Positions 25,593 through 34,521 of a DNA stretch of 64,000 bases are shown piece after piece. The first letter of the stretch is position 1; every line of letters starts with the position of its first letter. Source of the stretch: Winogradskyella sp. PC-19. Its GTDB lineage: Bacteria; Bacteroidota; Bacteroidia; Flavobacteriales; Flavobacteriaceae. Where the stretch lies: contig NZ_CP019332.1 of NCBI RefSeq assembly GCF_002163855.1, positions 409,213 through 473,212 on the forward strand, written 5' to 3'. The translations under genes and the position numbers were made by a program. The notes beneath the pieces were generated by a model. The model saw only the letters and a program-made list of their open reading frames with translations. It searched no databases and was not told the origin of the DNA.

Positions 25593-26261
25593 TTAGTCAC
25601 CTCTTTGGCGCTTATTTAGTTTCTTGTACTTCTTTGTATTTTCATTTCGGCGATAGTAGTAGAAGTCATTGTCATTGACATCATTATCATTCCAATAATT
25701 ATAATTACCGTTATTGTTAATGAAGTTATTCATATGACGGTTGCCATAGTTTACATGTCCGAATGTATTAACAAGTCTTCCTCGTTTATTATATTTTAAT
25801 CTAAGGTTACCAACTTGCTTAAGTCTCCTATGCTTATACTGCATATAAACTGTTCCAGCACGTTTTATTCGACCTTGTTTATCATAATTGAGAAATACAT
25901 TACCAATGCGTTTTACTCTACCTAAATAATCGTGTGTTATACGCACACCTCGATTTCTTGAGCCAAAATGCCTATATTGTGTACCTGGAGCTCCAAATGA
26001 ACGATTAATATTTTGTCCACGTCTTCGGTAGTGTTTGCTTTGTCTCGGTGAATTACCGAAATAATCGGTATTAAAATCAAAGCTTCCATCAGCAAAGATT
26101 AAAAATTCTACACCTCGTTCTACAAACATAATAGGTTGTGCATAACGATAGCGTGATGTAAAATCTAAATCTTTGTCAAGTGTTGCAGAAGTCTTTTCTG
26201 CGGCTGTTGCAGTTGTTAATCCTGTTAACATCACTGCTAAAAGTAAAATTACCTTTTTCAT
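25593..26261 (-). CDS. Secreted basic protein related to its downstream neighbour, hypothetical
   Basis: This 222-residue protein has a signal peptide (MKKVILLLAVMLTGLTTATA) and then a head with VERGVEFLIFADGSFDF. Short strand-turn repeats follow, of the form LGRVKRIGNVFLNYDKQGR, IKRAGTVYMQYKHR, LKQVGNLRLKYNKRGR, each about 20 residues and strongly basic, then an Asn/Tyr-rich stretch (NNFINNNGNYNYWNDNDVND) and a basic end. It has no long Arg/Ser tail, unlike its neighbour. The repeat form suggests an extracellular beta-structure; function unknown. The start at 26261 is preferred over 26291 because the signal peptide begins there. Confidence 0.7.
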   Translation of the reverse strand: MKKVILLLAVMLTGLTTATAAEKTSATLDKDLDFTSRYRYAQPIMFVERGVEFLIFADGSFDFNTDYFGNSPRQSKHYRRRGQNINRSFGAPGTQYRHFGSRNRGVRITHDYLGRVKRIGNVFLNYDKQGRIKRAGTVYMQYKHRRLKQVGNLRLKYNKRGRLVNTFGHVNYGNRHMNNFINNNGNYNYWNDNDVNDNDFYYYRRNENTKKYKKLNKRQRGD

Positions 26262-26526
26262 AATTATAGAATTTAGATTGTGCCTACTCATATATAGCTT
26301 TTCGGCTTACGCTATTTTTTTAGTTAAATCCAATTAGCATGCCATATTTATAAAGCGTTGAATTACAGTTTTTTAAGCAGTTTTTTTTAAGTGTATATTA
26401 ACTTGGTGTAGACTTAAATAATTAGATTTATAGTAACATATTAGTGGCTTACTCTTCGTATTAATAGATAATTAATTGAACTTAAGTGTTAGAATTTTGT
26501 AATTTTAACCTAGCTAAATACCATCA

Positions 26527-27603
26527 ATGAAACCTAATACTACTGATTGTCAAAATTGTGAACAACCTTATGAAGAAGACTTTAAGTTTTGCCCTAATTG
26601 TGGTCAAAAAACAAATGAAGAGCTCACCATTGGTGTTTTATTCTATAATACAATAAGTAATTATTTTTCTTTTGATGCACGATTCCTAAAAAGTTTTATA
26701 CCACTAATGTTTAGGCCAGGATATTTGGCAAAAAAGTTTCTTGAGGGTAAACGTTTGTTATACTTGCATCCAGCTCAGATGTATTTATTTGTCTCTGTAA
26801 TTTTCTTTTTTGTGTTTTCTTTTACCGTAAATGATTGGATTGAAGAAGCAGATAAAGCAAATGAAAAAATAGCAACCTCTGGAGTTGTAAGTGGTATAAA
26901 TGAGCAAGCAAATAAAAATATGGATTCCATAGTGTTAAATGCACTAAAAAATCAATTAAAAATTGCTAAAAAAGACTCCATAAATAATAATGAAACGCAA
27001 AAGGCTTTGGATACAATAGTTAAGGCAATAGAAGCCAAAGATTATTCATCAGATGCCAATTTTGGTATTAGCAAAAAGCGTCTAGATTCGTTACGTCAAG
27101 CAGGAGCTAGTGATGAGGACATATATAAGGATATGGGAATGGATGAAGATGCTGGAAATATACAGCGTGGTTTCTATAAATCACTTTTAGAACTATCAAA
27201 TGGAAAAGGCGCAGGTAATTGGATTAAACGTATTGCCGATACAATACCAATAGCAATGTTCTTTTTATTACCATTGTTTGCGTTTTTGTTGAAGATATTT
27301 TATTTCAACAAAGGTAGATATTCGCATCATTTGGTATTTAGTTTTTATTTCTTTTCTTTTTTATTTACAGTTTTTACTATGTTATTGGCCTTTAATAGGT
27401 TTGTCATAGAAATTCCAGTAGTGGTTAGTGTGTTGATAATTTTATCGGTTTTTATATATTTTCTAATAGCACTACAAAGATTTTATAAAAACTTCTGGAT
27501 GCTAACGTTTATTAAAAGCGGAATAATCACATTTATTTTTATACTTATGGTAATTCCTCTAGCAGCAGTATTAATATCAGGTTTTGCTTTAGTGAACGCT
27601 TAA
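26527..27603 (+). CDS. DUF3667 zinc-ribbon membrane protein
   Basis: This 358-residue protein starts with a zinc ribbon (CQNCEQPYEEDFKFCPNCG; cysteines in two CxxC pairs) followed by the DUF3667 stretch with FDARFLKSFIPLMFRPGYLAKKFLEGKR and a first transmembrane helix (YLFVSVIFFFVFSF). A polar coiled region (about residues 120-235) precedes four further hydrophobic segments. Members are inner-membrane proteins of Bacteroidota with unknown role. It is convergent with aroB with no gap between the stop codons. Confidence 0.85.
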   Translation: MKPNTTDCQNCEQPYEEDFKFCPNCGQKTNEELTIGVLFYNTISNYFSFDARFLKSFIPLMFRPGYLAKKFLEGKRLLYLHPAQMYLFVSVIFFFVFSFTVNDWIEEADKANEKIATSGVVSGINEQANKNMDSIVLNALKNQLKIAKKDSINNNETQKALDTIVKAIEAKDYSSDANFGISKKRLDSLRQAGASDEDIYKDMGMDEDAGNIQRGFYKSLLELSNGKGAGNWIKRIADTIPIAMFFLLPLFAFLLKIFYFNKGRYSHHLVFSFYFFSFLFTVFTMLLAFNRFVIEIPVVVSVLIILSVFIYFLIALQRFYKNFWMLTFIKSGIITFIFILMVIPLAAVLISGFALVNA

Positions 27604-28677
27604 TTAAAGCGAATTGTAATACTCAAAAGCATCAAGTATAACTTCATTTGTAACTTCACAATCTATTTTAGCTTCGCCAATAGCTTCTAACAATACAAAT
27701 TTAATAATACCATGGCTATTCTTTTTGTCATGCTTCATTAAATGCATTATATATTTATAGTCTTCGTCTACAAAAGTGATTTTTTTGAAGGTCTTTAAAA
27801 TTCCATCTGAAATCTCAGTTAAAGCATCATTAGATAAACCACAGGTTTTTGTCGAGATATAAGATTCTAAAATCATACCAACTGCAATCGCTTCGCCATG
27901 AAGCAACGCATTATCAGCATCTTTTTCAAGGAAGTAACTTTCAATGGCATGACCAAGTGTATGTCCGAAGTTTAAGGTTTTACGCAAACCTTTTTCTGTA
28001 GGGTCTTCACTTACAACTTTGTTTTTTATAACCACAGAATCGTAAATCAATTTATCTAAATCCGAAATATCTAAATCTTGAAGATTGGTCAATGTATACC
28101 AATAATTGGCATCAGTAATTAGACCATGTTTTAGCATTTCGGCAAAGCCAGAAACCATTTGATTTTGCGGTAGTGTCCCTAAAAATGATGTATCAATTAG
28201 TACCATTTCGCCTTCGCTAATTACACCTACTTGATTTTTTAGAGCACCTAAATCCACTCCAGTTTTCCCTCCAACAGAAGCATCTACCATTGCTAATAAA
28301 GATGTTGGTACATTAATATAATTGATGCCACGCATGTAAGTGCTTGCAACAAAACCACCTAAATCTGTGACAACACCACCACCAAGATTAATCATTAAAC
28401 TTTGTCGGTCAGCTTCGTACTGAGACATTGCCTCCCAAACACCCATACAAATATCTATGGTCTTGTGATCTTCACCTACAGGCATTTCCATAACTTCTGT
28501 GATAATATCCCCAGAATCTAAATTTGCCATAAACTGTGGTAAACATAAATCATGTGTATTTGTATCTACTAGAATAAAAATTTTAGAAGGATTCTGTTTT
28601 TTTATGTATACATTTAATTCATTATAAACATTAGAGTTAAAGTGAACTACAGCATTTTTAGTGGTTATTGATTGCAT
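27604..28677 (-). CDS. aroB: 3-dehydroquinate synthase
   Basis: AroB converts DAHP to 3-dehydroquinate with NAD and a divalent metal, the second step of the shikimate pathway. In the 357 residues, MINLGGGVVTDLGGFVASTYMRG is the conserved NAD-binding loop (about 97-119), PTSLLAMVDASVGGKTGVD follows, and metal ligands lie in the glutamate of GFAEMLKHG and the histidines of FGHTLGHAIES and LLHGEAIAVGM. All key residues are present and the length is normal. The gene stands alone, divergent from proline dehydrogenase. Confidence 0.95.
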   Translation of the reverse strand: MQSITTKNAVVHFNSNVYNELNVYIKKQNPSKIFILVDTNTHDLCLPQFMANLDSGDIITEVMEMPVGEDHKTIDICMGVWEAMSQYEADRQSLMINLGGGVVTDLGGFVASTYMRGINYINVPTSLLAMVDASVGGKTGVDLGALKNQVGVISEGEMVLIDTSFLGTLPQNQMVSGFAEMLKHGLITDANYWYTLTNLQDLDISDLDKLIYDSVVIKNKVVSEDPTEKGLRKTLNFGHTLGHAIESYFLEKDADNALLHGEAIAVGMILESYISTKTCGLSNDALTEISDGILKTFKKITFVDEDYKYIMHLMKHDKKNSHGIIKFVLLEAIGEAKIDCEVTNEVILDAFEYYNSL

Positions 28678-28747
28678 GATATATTCTAAGCTATTTTTGA
28701 GTTTGTGAAAATAGGTTGTTTTTTCAGAAAATAAGAAATGTTATATT

Positions 28748-28755
28748 TATTTTTG
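28748..28755 (+). promoter_or_regulatory. Candidate -7 promoter box of proline dehydrogenase
   Basis: TATTTTTG fits TAnnTTTG and is 18 bases upstream of the ATG at 28774. No clear -33 TTTG is found at the normal spacing. Confidence 0.45.
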
Positions 28756-28773
28756 TCACAAATCGAATAATAA

Positions 28774-29946
28774 ATGACTGATAAATCTCTTTTTAATAAT
28801 ACTAAAACTGCTTTTGCACTTAAAACGGATTCTCAATTAGAGCGTGCTTATTTTTTATTTAAAATGATTTCAAAAGAACCACTGGTTCGAATAGGTACAG
28901 CAGTTACTAAGTTTGCGCTTAATGCAAGTTTGCCAGTCGAAGGCTTAATTCGCTCTACAGTTTTTGACCATTTTTGTGGTGGTGTTAATGAAGAAGATTG
29001 TTTGCCTGCAATTGATAATATGTTTACTAAAGGCGTGAGCTCTGTATTAGATTATTCGGTCGAAGGTAAAGCATCAGAAAATCAGTTTGATGATGCTTTA
29101 GAAAAGATTTTAAAAATTGTAAACTTTTGTGATGAGCGAGAAGCTATGCCAATCGTTGTTTTTAAACCCACTGCTTTTGGACGTTTTTACTTGTATGAAA
29201 AAAAATCTGAGGGCATTCAGTTTTCACCTGAAGAAAATGAAGAATGGGATAGAATAGTTAATCGTTTTCTTAAAGTATGTAGCCTTGCAAAAGAAAAAGA
29301 CGTGGAAGTTTTAATTGACGGTGAAGAAAGTTGGATGCAGACTGCTGCTGATGATTTAGTTGAAGATATGATGCGAGAGTTTAATACTGAAAAGGCAATT
29401 GTATACAATACATTACAGCTTTATCGTTGGGATAGATTGGATTACTTAAAAGCATTACATCAACGTGCTAAAACAGAGAATTTTAAAATTGGGATGAAAA
29501 TTGTACGTGGTGCATATATGGAAAAAGAACGTGATAGGGCAGGAGAATTAGGTTACAAATCTCCAATTTGTGAGTCTAAAGATGTGACTGATTTAAATTT
29601 CGACTCTGGATTAAGATATATTCTTCAAAATAATAAAGACATCTCCGTTTTTATTGGTACCCATAATGAGGACAGTTGCTATTTAGCTATGGATTTAATG
29701 ACTGAGTTAAACATAAATAAGTCAGATAATACTATTTGGTTTGGACAGCTTTATGGGATGAGTGATCATATCAGTTACAATTTAGCTGAGCAAGGTTATA
29801 ATGTTGCCAAATATTTACCATTCGGTCCTGTAAAAGATGTGATGCCTTACTTGATTAGACGCGCTGAAGAAAATACGTCTGTTGCTGGACAAACCAATAG
29901 AGAACTAGAATTAATAAAGACCGAGCGAAAGCGCAGAAAGATTTAA
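28774..29946 (+). CDS. Proline dehydrogenase (monofunctional)
   Basis: This 390-residue FAD enzyme oxidises proline to pyrroline-5-carboxylate at the inner face of the membrane. It is a stand-alone ProDH domain, unlike the long bifunctional PutA. Visible motifs are VDGEESWMQ (the inner strand of the TIM barrel), YNTLQLYRWDRLDYL, MKIVRGAYMEKERDRA (arginine and tyrosine contacts to flavin) and LPFGPVKDVMPYLIRRAEENT near the C-terminus. Electrons would go to quinone. Proline use may supply carbon and nitrogen alongside the nearby alanine dehydrogenase. Confidence 0.92.
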   Translation: MTDKSLFNNTKTAFALKTDSQLERAYFLFKMISKEPLVRIGTAVTKFALNASLPVEGLIRSTVFDHFCGGVNEEDCLPAIDNMFTKGVSSVLDYSVEGKASENQFDDALEKILKIVNFCDEREAMPIVVFKPTAFGRFYLYEKKSEGIQFSPEENEEWDRIVNRFLKVCSLAKEKDVEVLIDGEESWMQTAADDLVEDMMREFNTEKAIVYNTLQLYRWDRLDYLKALHQRAKTENFKIGMKIVRGAYMEKERDRAGELGYKSPICESKDVTDLNFDSGLRYILQNNKDISVFIGTHNEDSCYLAMDLMTELNINKSDNTIWFGQLYGMSDHISYNLAEQGYNVAKYLPFGPVKDVMPYLIRRAEENTSVAGQTNRELELIKTERKRRKI

Positions 29947-30317
29947 TTCTGAATTTTAAAATTAAGAATAGTAGCAACTAAACTGCAGTTTTGTACTCTT
30001 AAAACAACATCTCGTTCCTTAAAAGTGTTTTCGATTTTATACGTCTTGCAGTCTTTGGATTTAGTATCGCTTTCTGAAAAGTCAACGCTGCCATATTTTA
30101 TAAGTTGCCTAACACTTGATGTGTCGATATTATTGGATGTAATTGTTTCTAAAACATCTTCAGAATATTGAAATTTCTTTATGGTGATATTCTTTACTGT
30201 CCTTGCATTTGGACCATAATCACAAGAAGCATCTTTTCCATTTAAAAAAAACATAAGGATAATTATTCCTATTGAAAAGCCTCCAAGATAATAGCCTAGA
30301 CGATGTATAAACTTCAT
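29943..30317 (-). CDS. Small anchored protein, DUF4258-like, hypothetical
   Basis: This 124-residue protein has one N-terminal hydrophobic helix (LGYYLGGFSIGIIILMFFL) and then KDASCDYGPNARTVKNI, which resembles flavobacterial DUF4258 proteins that start the same way. Three further cysteines lie in the soluble part. Its stop overlaps the convergent proline dehydrogenase gene by 4 bases, and it follows alanine dehydrogenase by 13 bases on the same strand, so cotranscription with ald is likely. Function unknown; the family label is from memory and tentative. Confidence 0.6.
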   Translation of the reverse strand: MKFIHRLGYYLGGFSIGIIILMFFLNGKDASCDYGPNARTVKNITIKKFQYSEDVLETITSNNIDTSSVRQLIKYGSVDFSESDTKSKDCKTYKIENTFKERDVVLRVQNCSLVATILNFKIQN

Positions 30318-30330
30318 ATTATATTAATGA

Positions 30331-31530
30331 TTAAAAAATCAACAAATTGGCATCATTATAATCTAAACCAAACCATTCGGCAATAGATTTATTGGTCAAT
30401 ATACCGTGGTAAAAGTACAACCCATTTCGTAATCCACTATCAAATCTCAGAGTATTTTCTACACCACCATTTTCACCAACTTCTAATAAATAAGGTGTAA
30501 AAATGTTACTGATTGAAACTGAAGCGGTTCTGCTATATCTTGCAGGAATATTAGGAACACAATAATGCGTTACGCCATTGTAATCAAAAGTTGGTTTGTC
30601 GTGTGTAGTGACTTCACTAGTTTCAAAACAACCACCCATATCAATACTTACATCAATTACAACAGCTCCAGGTTTCATATTATCTACCATTGTTTGTGTT
30701 ACAATAATCGGAGAACGATTATTGCCTCTTACAGCACCAATTGCAACATCACAACGTTTTAATGCTTTTAAAACATTTTTAGGTTGCATTGTAGACGTGT
30801 AGACACGTTGACTAAGATTTGCTTGTAAACAGCGAAGTTTAGTTATAGAGTTATCAAAAACCTTAATATTAGCTCCAAGTCCTAATGCCGAACGTGCTGC
30901 AAACTCTCCGACAGTACCAGCACCAAGAATAACGATTTCAGTTGGTGGCACACCATTAATATTACCCATCATTAATCCATTACCGCCATTAACATTTGAT
31001 AATAATTCAGAAGCAATAAGAACAGATGCAGTACCCGCAATTTCGCTTAATGAACGTACAGCTGGATAGGCACCATCTTCGTCTTTTATAAACTCAAAGG
31101 CAAATGCAGTGATACGCTTTTCGGCTAAGGCTTTGAAATAGTCTTTCGACTGTGTTTTTAGTTGTAATGCAGAAATGATTATGGTTTGAGGATTGATAAG
31201 TTTAATTTCATCAATCGACGCAGGTTCTACTTTTAGCAAAATAGGACAGGAGAAGACTTTTGCATTATCATTAGTGACTTCTGCGCCAGCATCACTATAA
31301 TTTTTATCTTTAAAATTAGCACCTTTTCCTGCTCCGGACTCAATCATAACACGATGACCATTTGCAGTCAATGCAGAAACCGCATCAGGAGTTAGACAAA
31401 CGCGCTTTTCTTGAAATGAAGTTTCTTTAGGAATACCAATAAATAATTCGCTTTTTTTCTTATAAATCTCCAGAGTTTCTTCCTGAGGAAGTAATTGTGC
31501 TTTAGTAAATGGCGAAAGTGGCTTGCTCAT
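30331..31530 (-). CDS. ald: Alanine dehydrogenase
   Basis: This 399-residue NAD-dependent enzyme interconverts alanine and pyruvate plus ammonia in the cytoplasm. It has FIGIPKETSFQEKRVCLTPDAV (substrate-binding Arg and Lys), the Rossmann loop VILGAGTVGEFAARSALGLG (about 204-223) and VSIDMGGCFETSEVTTHDKPTF (catalytic Asp/His region). An N-terminal extension of about 25 residues (KPLSPFTKAQLLPQEETLEIY) is typical of Bacteroidota versions. It may feed nitrogen assimilation or alanine catabolism. Family is clear; some members of the same fold are NAD(P) transhydrogenases, but those lack this length and layout. Confidence 0.9.
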   Translation of the reverse strand: MSKPLSPFTKAQLLPQEETLEIYKKKSELFIGIPKETSFQEKRVCLTPDAVSALTANGHRVMIESGAGKGANFKDKNYSDAGAEVTNDNAKVFSCPILLKVEPASIDEIKLINPQTIIISALQLKTQSKDYFKALAEKRITAFAFEFIKDEDGAYPAVRSLSEIAGTASVLIASELLSNVNGGNGLMMGNINGVPPTEIVILGAGTVGEFAARSALGLGANIKVFDNSITKLRCLQANLSQRVYTSTMQPKNVLKALKRCDVAIGAVRGNNRSPIIVTQTMVDNMKPGAVVIDVSIDMGGCFETSEVTTHDKPTFDYNGVTHYCVPNIPARYSRTASVSISNIFTPYLLEVGENGGVENTLRFDSGLRNGLYFYHGILTNKSIAEWFGLDYNDANLLIF

Positions 31531-31593
31531 TGAGTGATTAATTGGTTTGATAACTCAAATTACAAATAAAAATAAAACTTTGAAGTATTTACT

Positions 31594-32148
31594 CTAAAAA
31601 TACTGCTTAATCTTACCCCAAAGTGTCTTTGGTTTTATCATGAATTCTGCCTCTAGTTCTTCCATAGACTTGTCAGTATAATTTATTTTATTAAATATTT
31701 TTGCTCTAATAAGATATATTGAAGGCACAATTACCACTAGTATTGGAAGTAGAGTTCTTATTTGATTTTCATCAATTCTTGTAGCTTCAGCACTGTAAGT
31801 TTGAACTATTTGAAAAGCATACATAACAATTGGAACCAATAATGCATGATACCACCAATGACGGCATGTAAAAAACCATATTATTAAAAAAAGTAATGGA
31901 AGTGCTTTTCCAGTAAAAACCCACATAGCATATTGGGCGTCTTCCCAAAAACCACTTTGATATGTAAACAAAAAAGTATCCCATACTTGCGTATTAGGGA
32001 CACTTTCATGTAAAGAATAAATAAAAGGAGAAATACAAATTATAGTTGCTAGTAACGAACCTATAATAGCACTTCTACTTAATGAATTTTTACCCGTTTG
32101 GAACGAGTTTTCTTTTTTTCTTTTGGATTTCTGTTTTAGCTTGTCCAT
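31594..32148 (-). CDS. Membrane protein with basic N-terminus, hypothetical (184 aa)
   Basis: This protein has a strongly basic first 30 residues (KLKQKSKRKKENSFQTGKN), then four hydrophobic helices (SAIIGSLLATIICISPFIYSL, ALPLLFLIIWFFTCRHWW, HALLVPIVMYAFQIVQ and TLLPILVVIVPSIYLI) and a C-terminal EAEFMIKPKTLWGKIKQYF. No family is recognised. Its start lies inside the upstream small secreted ORF, overlapping by 59 bases in another frame, so the two are likely translationally coupled. Real function unknown. Confidence 0.65.
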   Translation of the reverse strand: MDKLKQKSKRKKENSFQTGKNSLSRSAIIGSLLATIICISPFIYSLHESVPNTQVWDTFLFTYQSGFWEDAQYAMWVFTGKALPLLFLIIWFFTCRHWWYHALLVPIVMYAFQIVQTYSAEATRIDENQIRTLLPILVVIVPSIYLIRAKIFNKINYTDKSMEELEAEFMIKPKTLWGKIKQYF

Positions 32149-32233
32149 TTAAGTCAATGATATTTGTTGCTTCTGCAGTAAACAACATACCACCAAAAAT
32201 TGCGATAGCTAGGATTAATTTTTTACTTTTCAT
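32090..32233 (-). CDS. Small secreted peptide (47 aa), hypothetical
   Basis: The translation begins MKSKKLILAIAIFGGMLFT, a signal peptide ending AEA, followed by about 24 residues with a Lys/Arg-rich end (TEIQKKKRKLVPNG). The mature part would be short and basic. It has a TAAATTTG promoter box 31 bases upstream (32264-32271). The next gene (31594-32148) starts within it in another frame. A clean signal peptide and a good promoter support a real gene; whether it is a functional peptide or a coupling leader is open. Confidence 0.65.
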   Translation of the reverse strand: MKSKKLILAIAIFGGMLFTAEATNIIDLNGQAKTEIQKKKRKLVPNG

Positions 32234-32263
32234 AATTCAAGGGATTTAATTAATTAATTACTA

Positions 32264-32271
32264 CAAATTTA
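32264..32271 (-). promoter_or_regulatory. -7 promoter box of the small secreted peptide operon
   Basis: TAAATTTG on the minus strand is a full match to TAnnTTTG, 31 bases upstream of the 47-residue ORF. A possible -33 TTG is 25 bases further upstream, longer than the usual spacing. Confidence 0.5.
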
Positions 32272-32383
32272 GATGTAGTTGATAATGTATTAAAACCAAT
32301 GACTGTTAAAGTCTGATGAATTTTAAAGTTTTAATTACGGAAAAACCGTAATAGCTATACTATTTTGTTTGTGATAATATTTG

Positions 32384-32845
32384 TTATGTTAACTGCTTCT
32401 GCGCATTGTTTTCGGTTAAGTTATTACTATTTGTAGTTAATTTGAGGGTTCTTGTTGTTTCAGTGTCAATTGAAATATCGACAATACAAATTTCTTTCGG
32501 AAGAAGCGAAGCAATACGCTCAGACCATTCGATAAATAGCCAATGATTTGAATTAAAATAATCTTCAATACCAAAATTATAAGCTTCATCAATATTTTCT
32601 ATACGATAAAAATCAAAATGATAAATAGCATCATTTAGTGTTAGATATTCATTAACTATTGAAAAGGTTGGACTAGTAACTACATCTATACTTCCCATAG
32701 CTTTTACCATAGCTTTTATAAGAGTTGTTTTGCCAGCACCCATTTCGCCGTTAAATAGAATAGTCTTAGCATCAAATTGCTCTGCTAGTCTAGCAGCTAT
32801 ACTATCTATATCATTTAACGTATATGTAAATTGCTCAGTTTTCAT
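32384..32845 (-). CDS. tsaE: tRNA threonylcarbamoyladenosine biosynthesis ATPase TsaE
   Basis: TsaE is the ATPase that helps TsaB/TsaD make the t6A37 modification of ANN-decoding tRNAs. The 153 residues have the Walker A motif FNGEMGAGKTTLIKAM (about residues 30-45), the SPTFSIVNEY segment that follows in all TsaE proteins, and HFDFYRIENIDEAYNFGIEDYF with WLFIEWSERI as the Walker B region. A start four codons upstream (32857) is also open, but the family begins near MKTEQFTYTLND. It lies downstream of porX on the same strand with an 87-base gap. Confidence 0.9.
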   Translation of the reverse strand: MKTEQFTYTLNDIDSIAARLAEQFDAKTILFNGEMGAGKTTLIKAMVKAMGSIDVVTSPTFSIVNEYLTLNDAIYHFDFYRIENIDEAYNFGIEDYFNSNHWLFIEWSERIASLLPKEICIVDISIDTETTRTLKLTTNSNNLTENNAQKQLT

Positions 32846-32932
32846 CTTTATAAACATCGCAATATTAAAGATAAAAATCTAAAAAACCTAGAAAAAAGTG
32901 TATTTCATCGGATTTTTGTGCTTTACATAGAT

Positions 32933-34486
32933 TTATTTCGGGTCTAAAACTATGAAGGGAATTATCATTTCTTCTAATGACACACCACCATGTTGGTATG
33001 TGTTTCTATAATAATTGACATAATGATTAAAATTATTAGGGTAAGCTAAAAACAAGTCGTTTTTTGCAAAAATAAAGGAGCTACTCATGGTAATAGATGG
33101 TAGATGAATTGACTTTGGGTCTTTAATTGCCAAAACATCTTTCTCTTGGTAAGTTAAGCTGCGTCCCGTTTTGTAACGTAAATTTAGACTTGTATCTCTA
33201 TCTCCAATAACCTTGGTTGGGGCAGAAACATTAATAGTGCCATGATCTGTAGTCAATATTAATTTAAAACCTAGCTGTTGAGATAATTGTATCATCTCTA
33301 AAAGAGGAGAGTTTTTAAACCAACTTTTTGTTAACGAGCGATATGCTTTATCATTTGAAGCTAATTCTTTTACAACTTCCATTTCGGTTTTAGAATGTGA
33401 CAGCATATCAACAAAATTATATACAACTACGTTAAGGTCATTATCTTTAAGACTTTTGAAGTTGTCAACTAATTTTTTACCAGCTTTTAGATTGGTAATC
33501 TTACTGTATGAATAACTGATATGTGATAAGCCTAACCGCTTTAATTGCTCTCGTAAAAAATCTTCTTCATGCATATTCTTTCCACCTTCGTCAGTATCGT
33601 TTTTCCAATATTGCGGAAATAGTTTTTCCATATCACTAGGCATTAAACCAGAAAAAATAGCATTACGAGCATACTGTGTTGCCGTTGGTAATATGCTATA
33701 AAAAGAACTTTCAGATGCTTTTTTATAGTAATTATTGACCGTTGGCTCAAAAGCACGCCATTGATCATATCTTAGATTGTCAATAACCACAAGAAGCGTT
33801 GGTTGTTTGTCACTTAACTCTGGTACGACTTTTTCTTTAAAAAGATTATGAGACATTAATGGTGCATCCGCACAAGGTTGAAACCAATCTGTATAATTTT
33901 TTTCTATAAACTTACCAAACTGAGTGTTGGCTTCATTTTTTTGAGATTCTAAAATCTGGGTCATACCAACGTCTTCGATATCTTCAAGCTCTAATTCCCA
34001 GTAAATTAATTTTTGATATAAATCTGCCCATTCTTCATAAGAATTAACCATCGACAAATCCATAGCTATTTTTCTAAATTCTTGCTGATAATTAGATGTT
34101 GTTTTTTCAGAAACTAAGCGAGAATGGTCTAAATTCTTTTTTAAACTCAATAAAATTTGATTAGGATTTACTGGTTTAATTAAGTAATCAGCAATTTTAT
34201 TACCAATAGCCTCTTCCATAATATACTCTTCTTCACTTTTGGTAATCATAACTACAGGAAGATTTGGTCTACGCTCTTTTAATTCATTTAAAGTTTCAAG
34301 TCCAGTTAGACCAGGCATATTTTCATCTAAGAAAACAATATCAAAGTTAGTGTCAGTAACAATTTCAAGAGCTTCAGTTCCACTTTGGCACTTTGTTACA
34401 GCATAATCTTTTTGTTCCAAAAAGAGAATATGCGGCTTTAATAAGTCGATTTCATCGTCTACCCAAAGAATATTTATAGTGTTCAT
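32933..34486 (-). CDS. porX: PorX, response regulator with PglZ-type phosphodiesterase domain
   Basis: PorX is the cytoplasmic response regulator that controls type IX secretion and gliding-related genes. The 517-residue protein has a receiver domain (residues 1-120) with phosphoacceptor Asp54 in FLDENMPG, acidic pair at Asp10/11 and the conserved lysine in DYLIKPVNP. A helical linker leads to an alkaline-phosphatase-like PglZ domain: metal ligands in VVIDNLRYDQW, the nucleophile Thr of LPTATQYARNAIFSG (about residue 272) and LTTDHGTINVSAP. Length and layout match PorX of Porphyromonas and Flavobacterium. Its partner PorY and the sigma factor SigP are not in the window. Confidence 0.95.
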   Translation of the reverse strand: MNTINILWVDDEIDLLKPHILFLEQKDYAVTKCQSGTEALEIVTDTNFDIVFLDENMPGLTGLETLNELKERRPNLPVVMITKSEEEYIMEEAIGNKIADYLIKPVNPNQILLSLKKNLDHSRLVSEKTTSNYQQEFRKIAMDLSMVNSYEEWADLYQKLIYWELELEDIEDVGMTQILESQKNEANTQFGKFIEKNYTDWFQPCADAPLMSHNLFKEKVVPELSDKQPTLLVVIDNLRYDQWRAFEPTVNNYYKKASESSFYSILPTATQYARNAIFSGLMPSDMEKLFPQYWKNDTDEGGKNMHEEDFLREQLKRLGLSHISYSYSKITNLKAGKKLVDNFKSLKDNDLNVVVYNFVDMLSHSKTEMEVVKELASNDKAYRSLTKSWFKNSPLLEMIQLSQQLGFKLILTTDHGTINVSAPTKVIGDRDTSLNLRYKTGRSLTYQEKDVLAIKDPKSIHLPSITMSSSFIFAKNDLFLAYPNNFNHYVNYYRNTYQHGGVSLEEMIIPFIVLDPK

Positions 34487-34521
34487 GTATATTTGTTTTT
34501 TGATTAATTAATTTCTGACGT

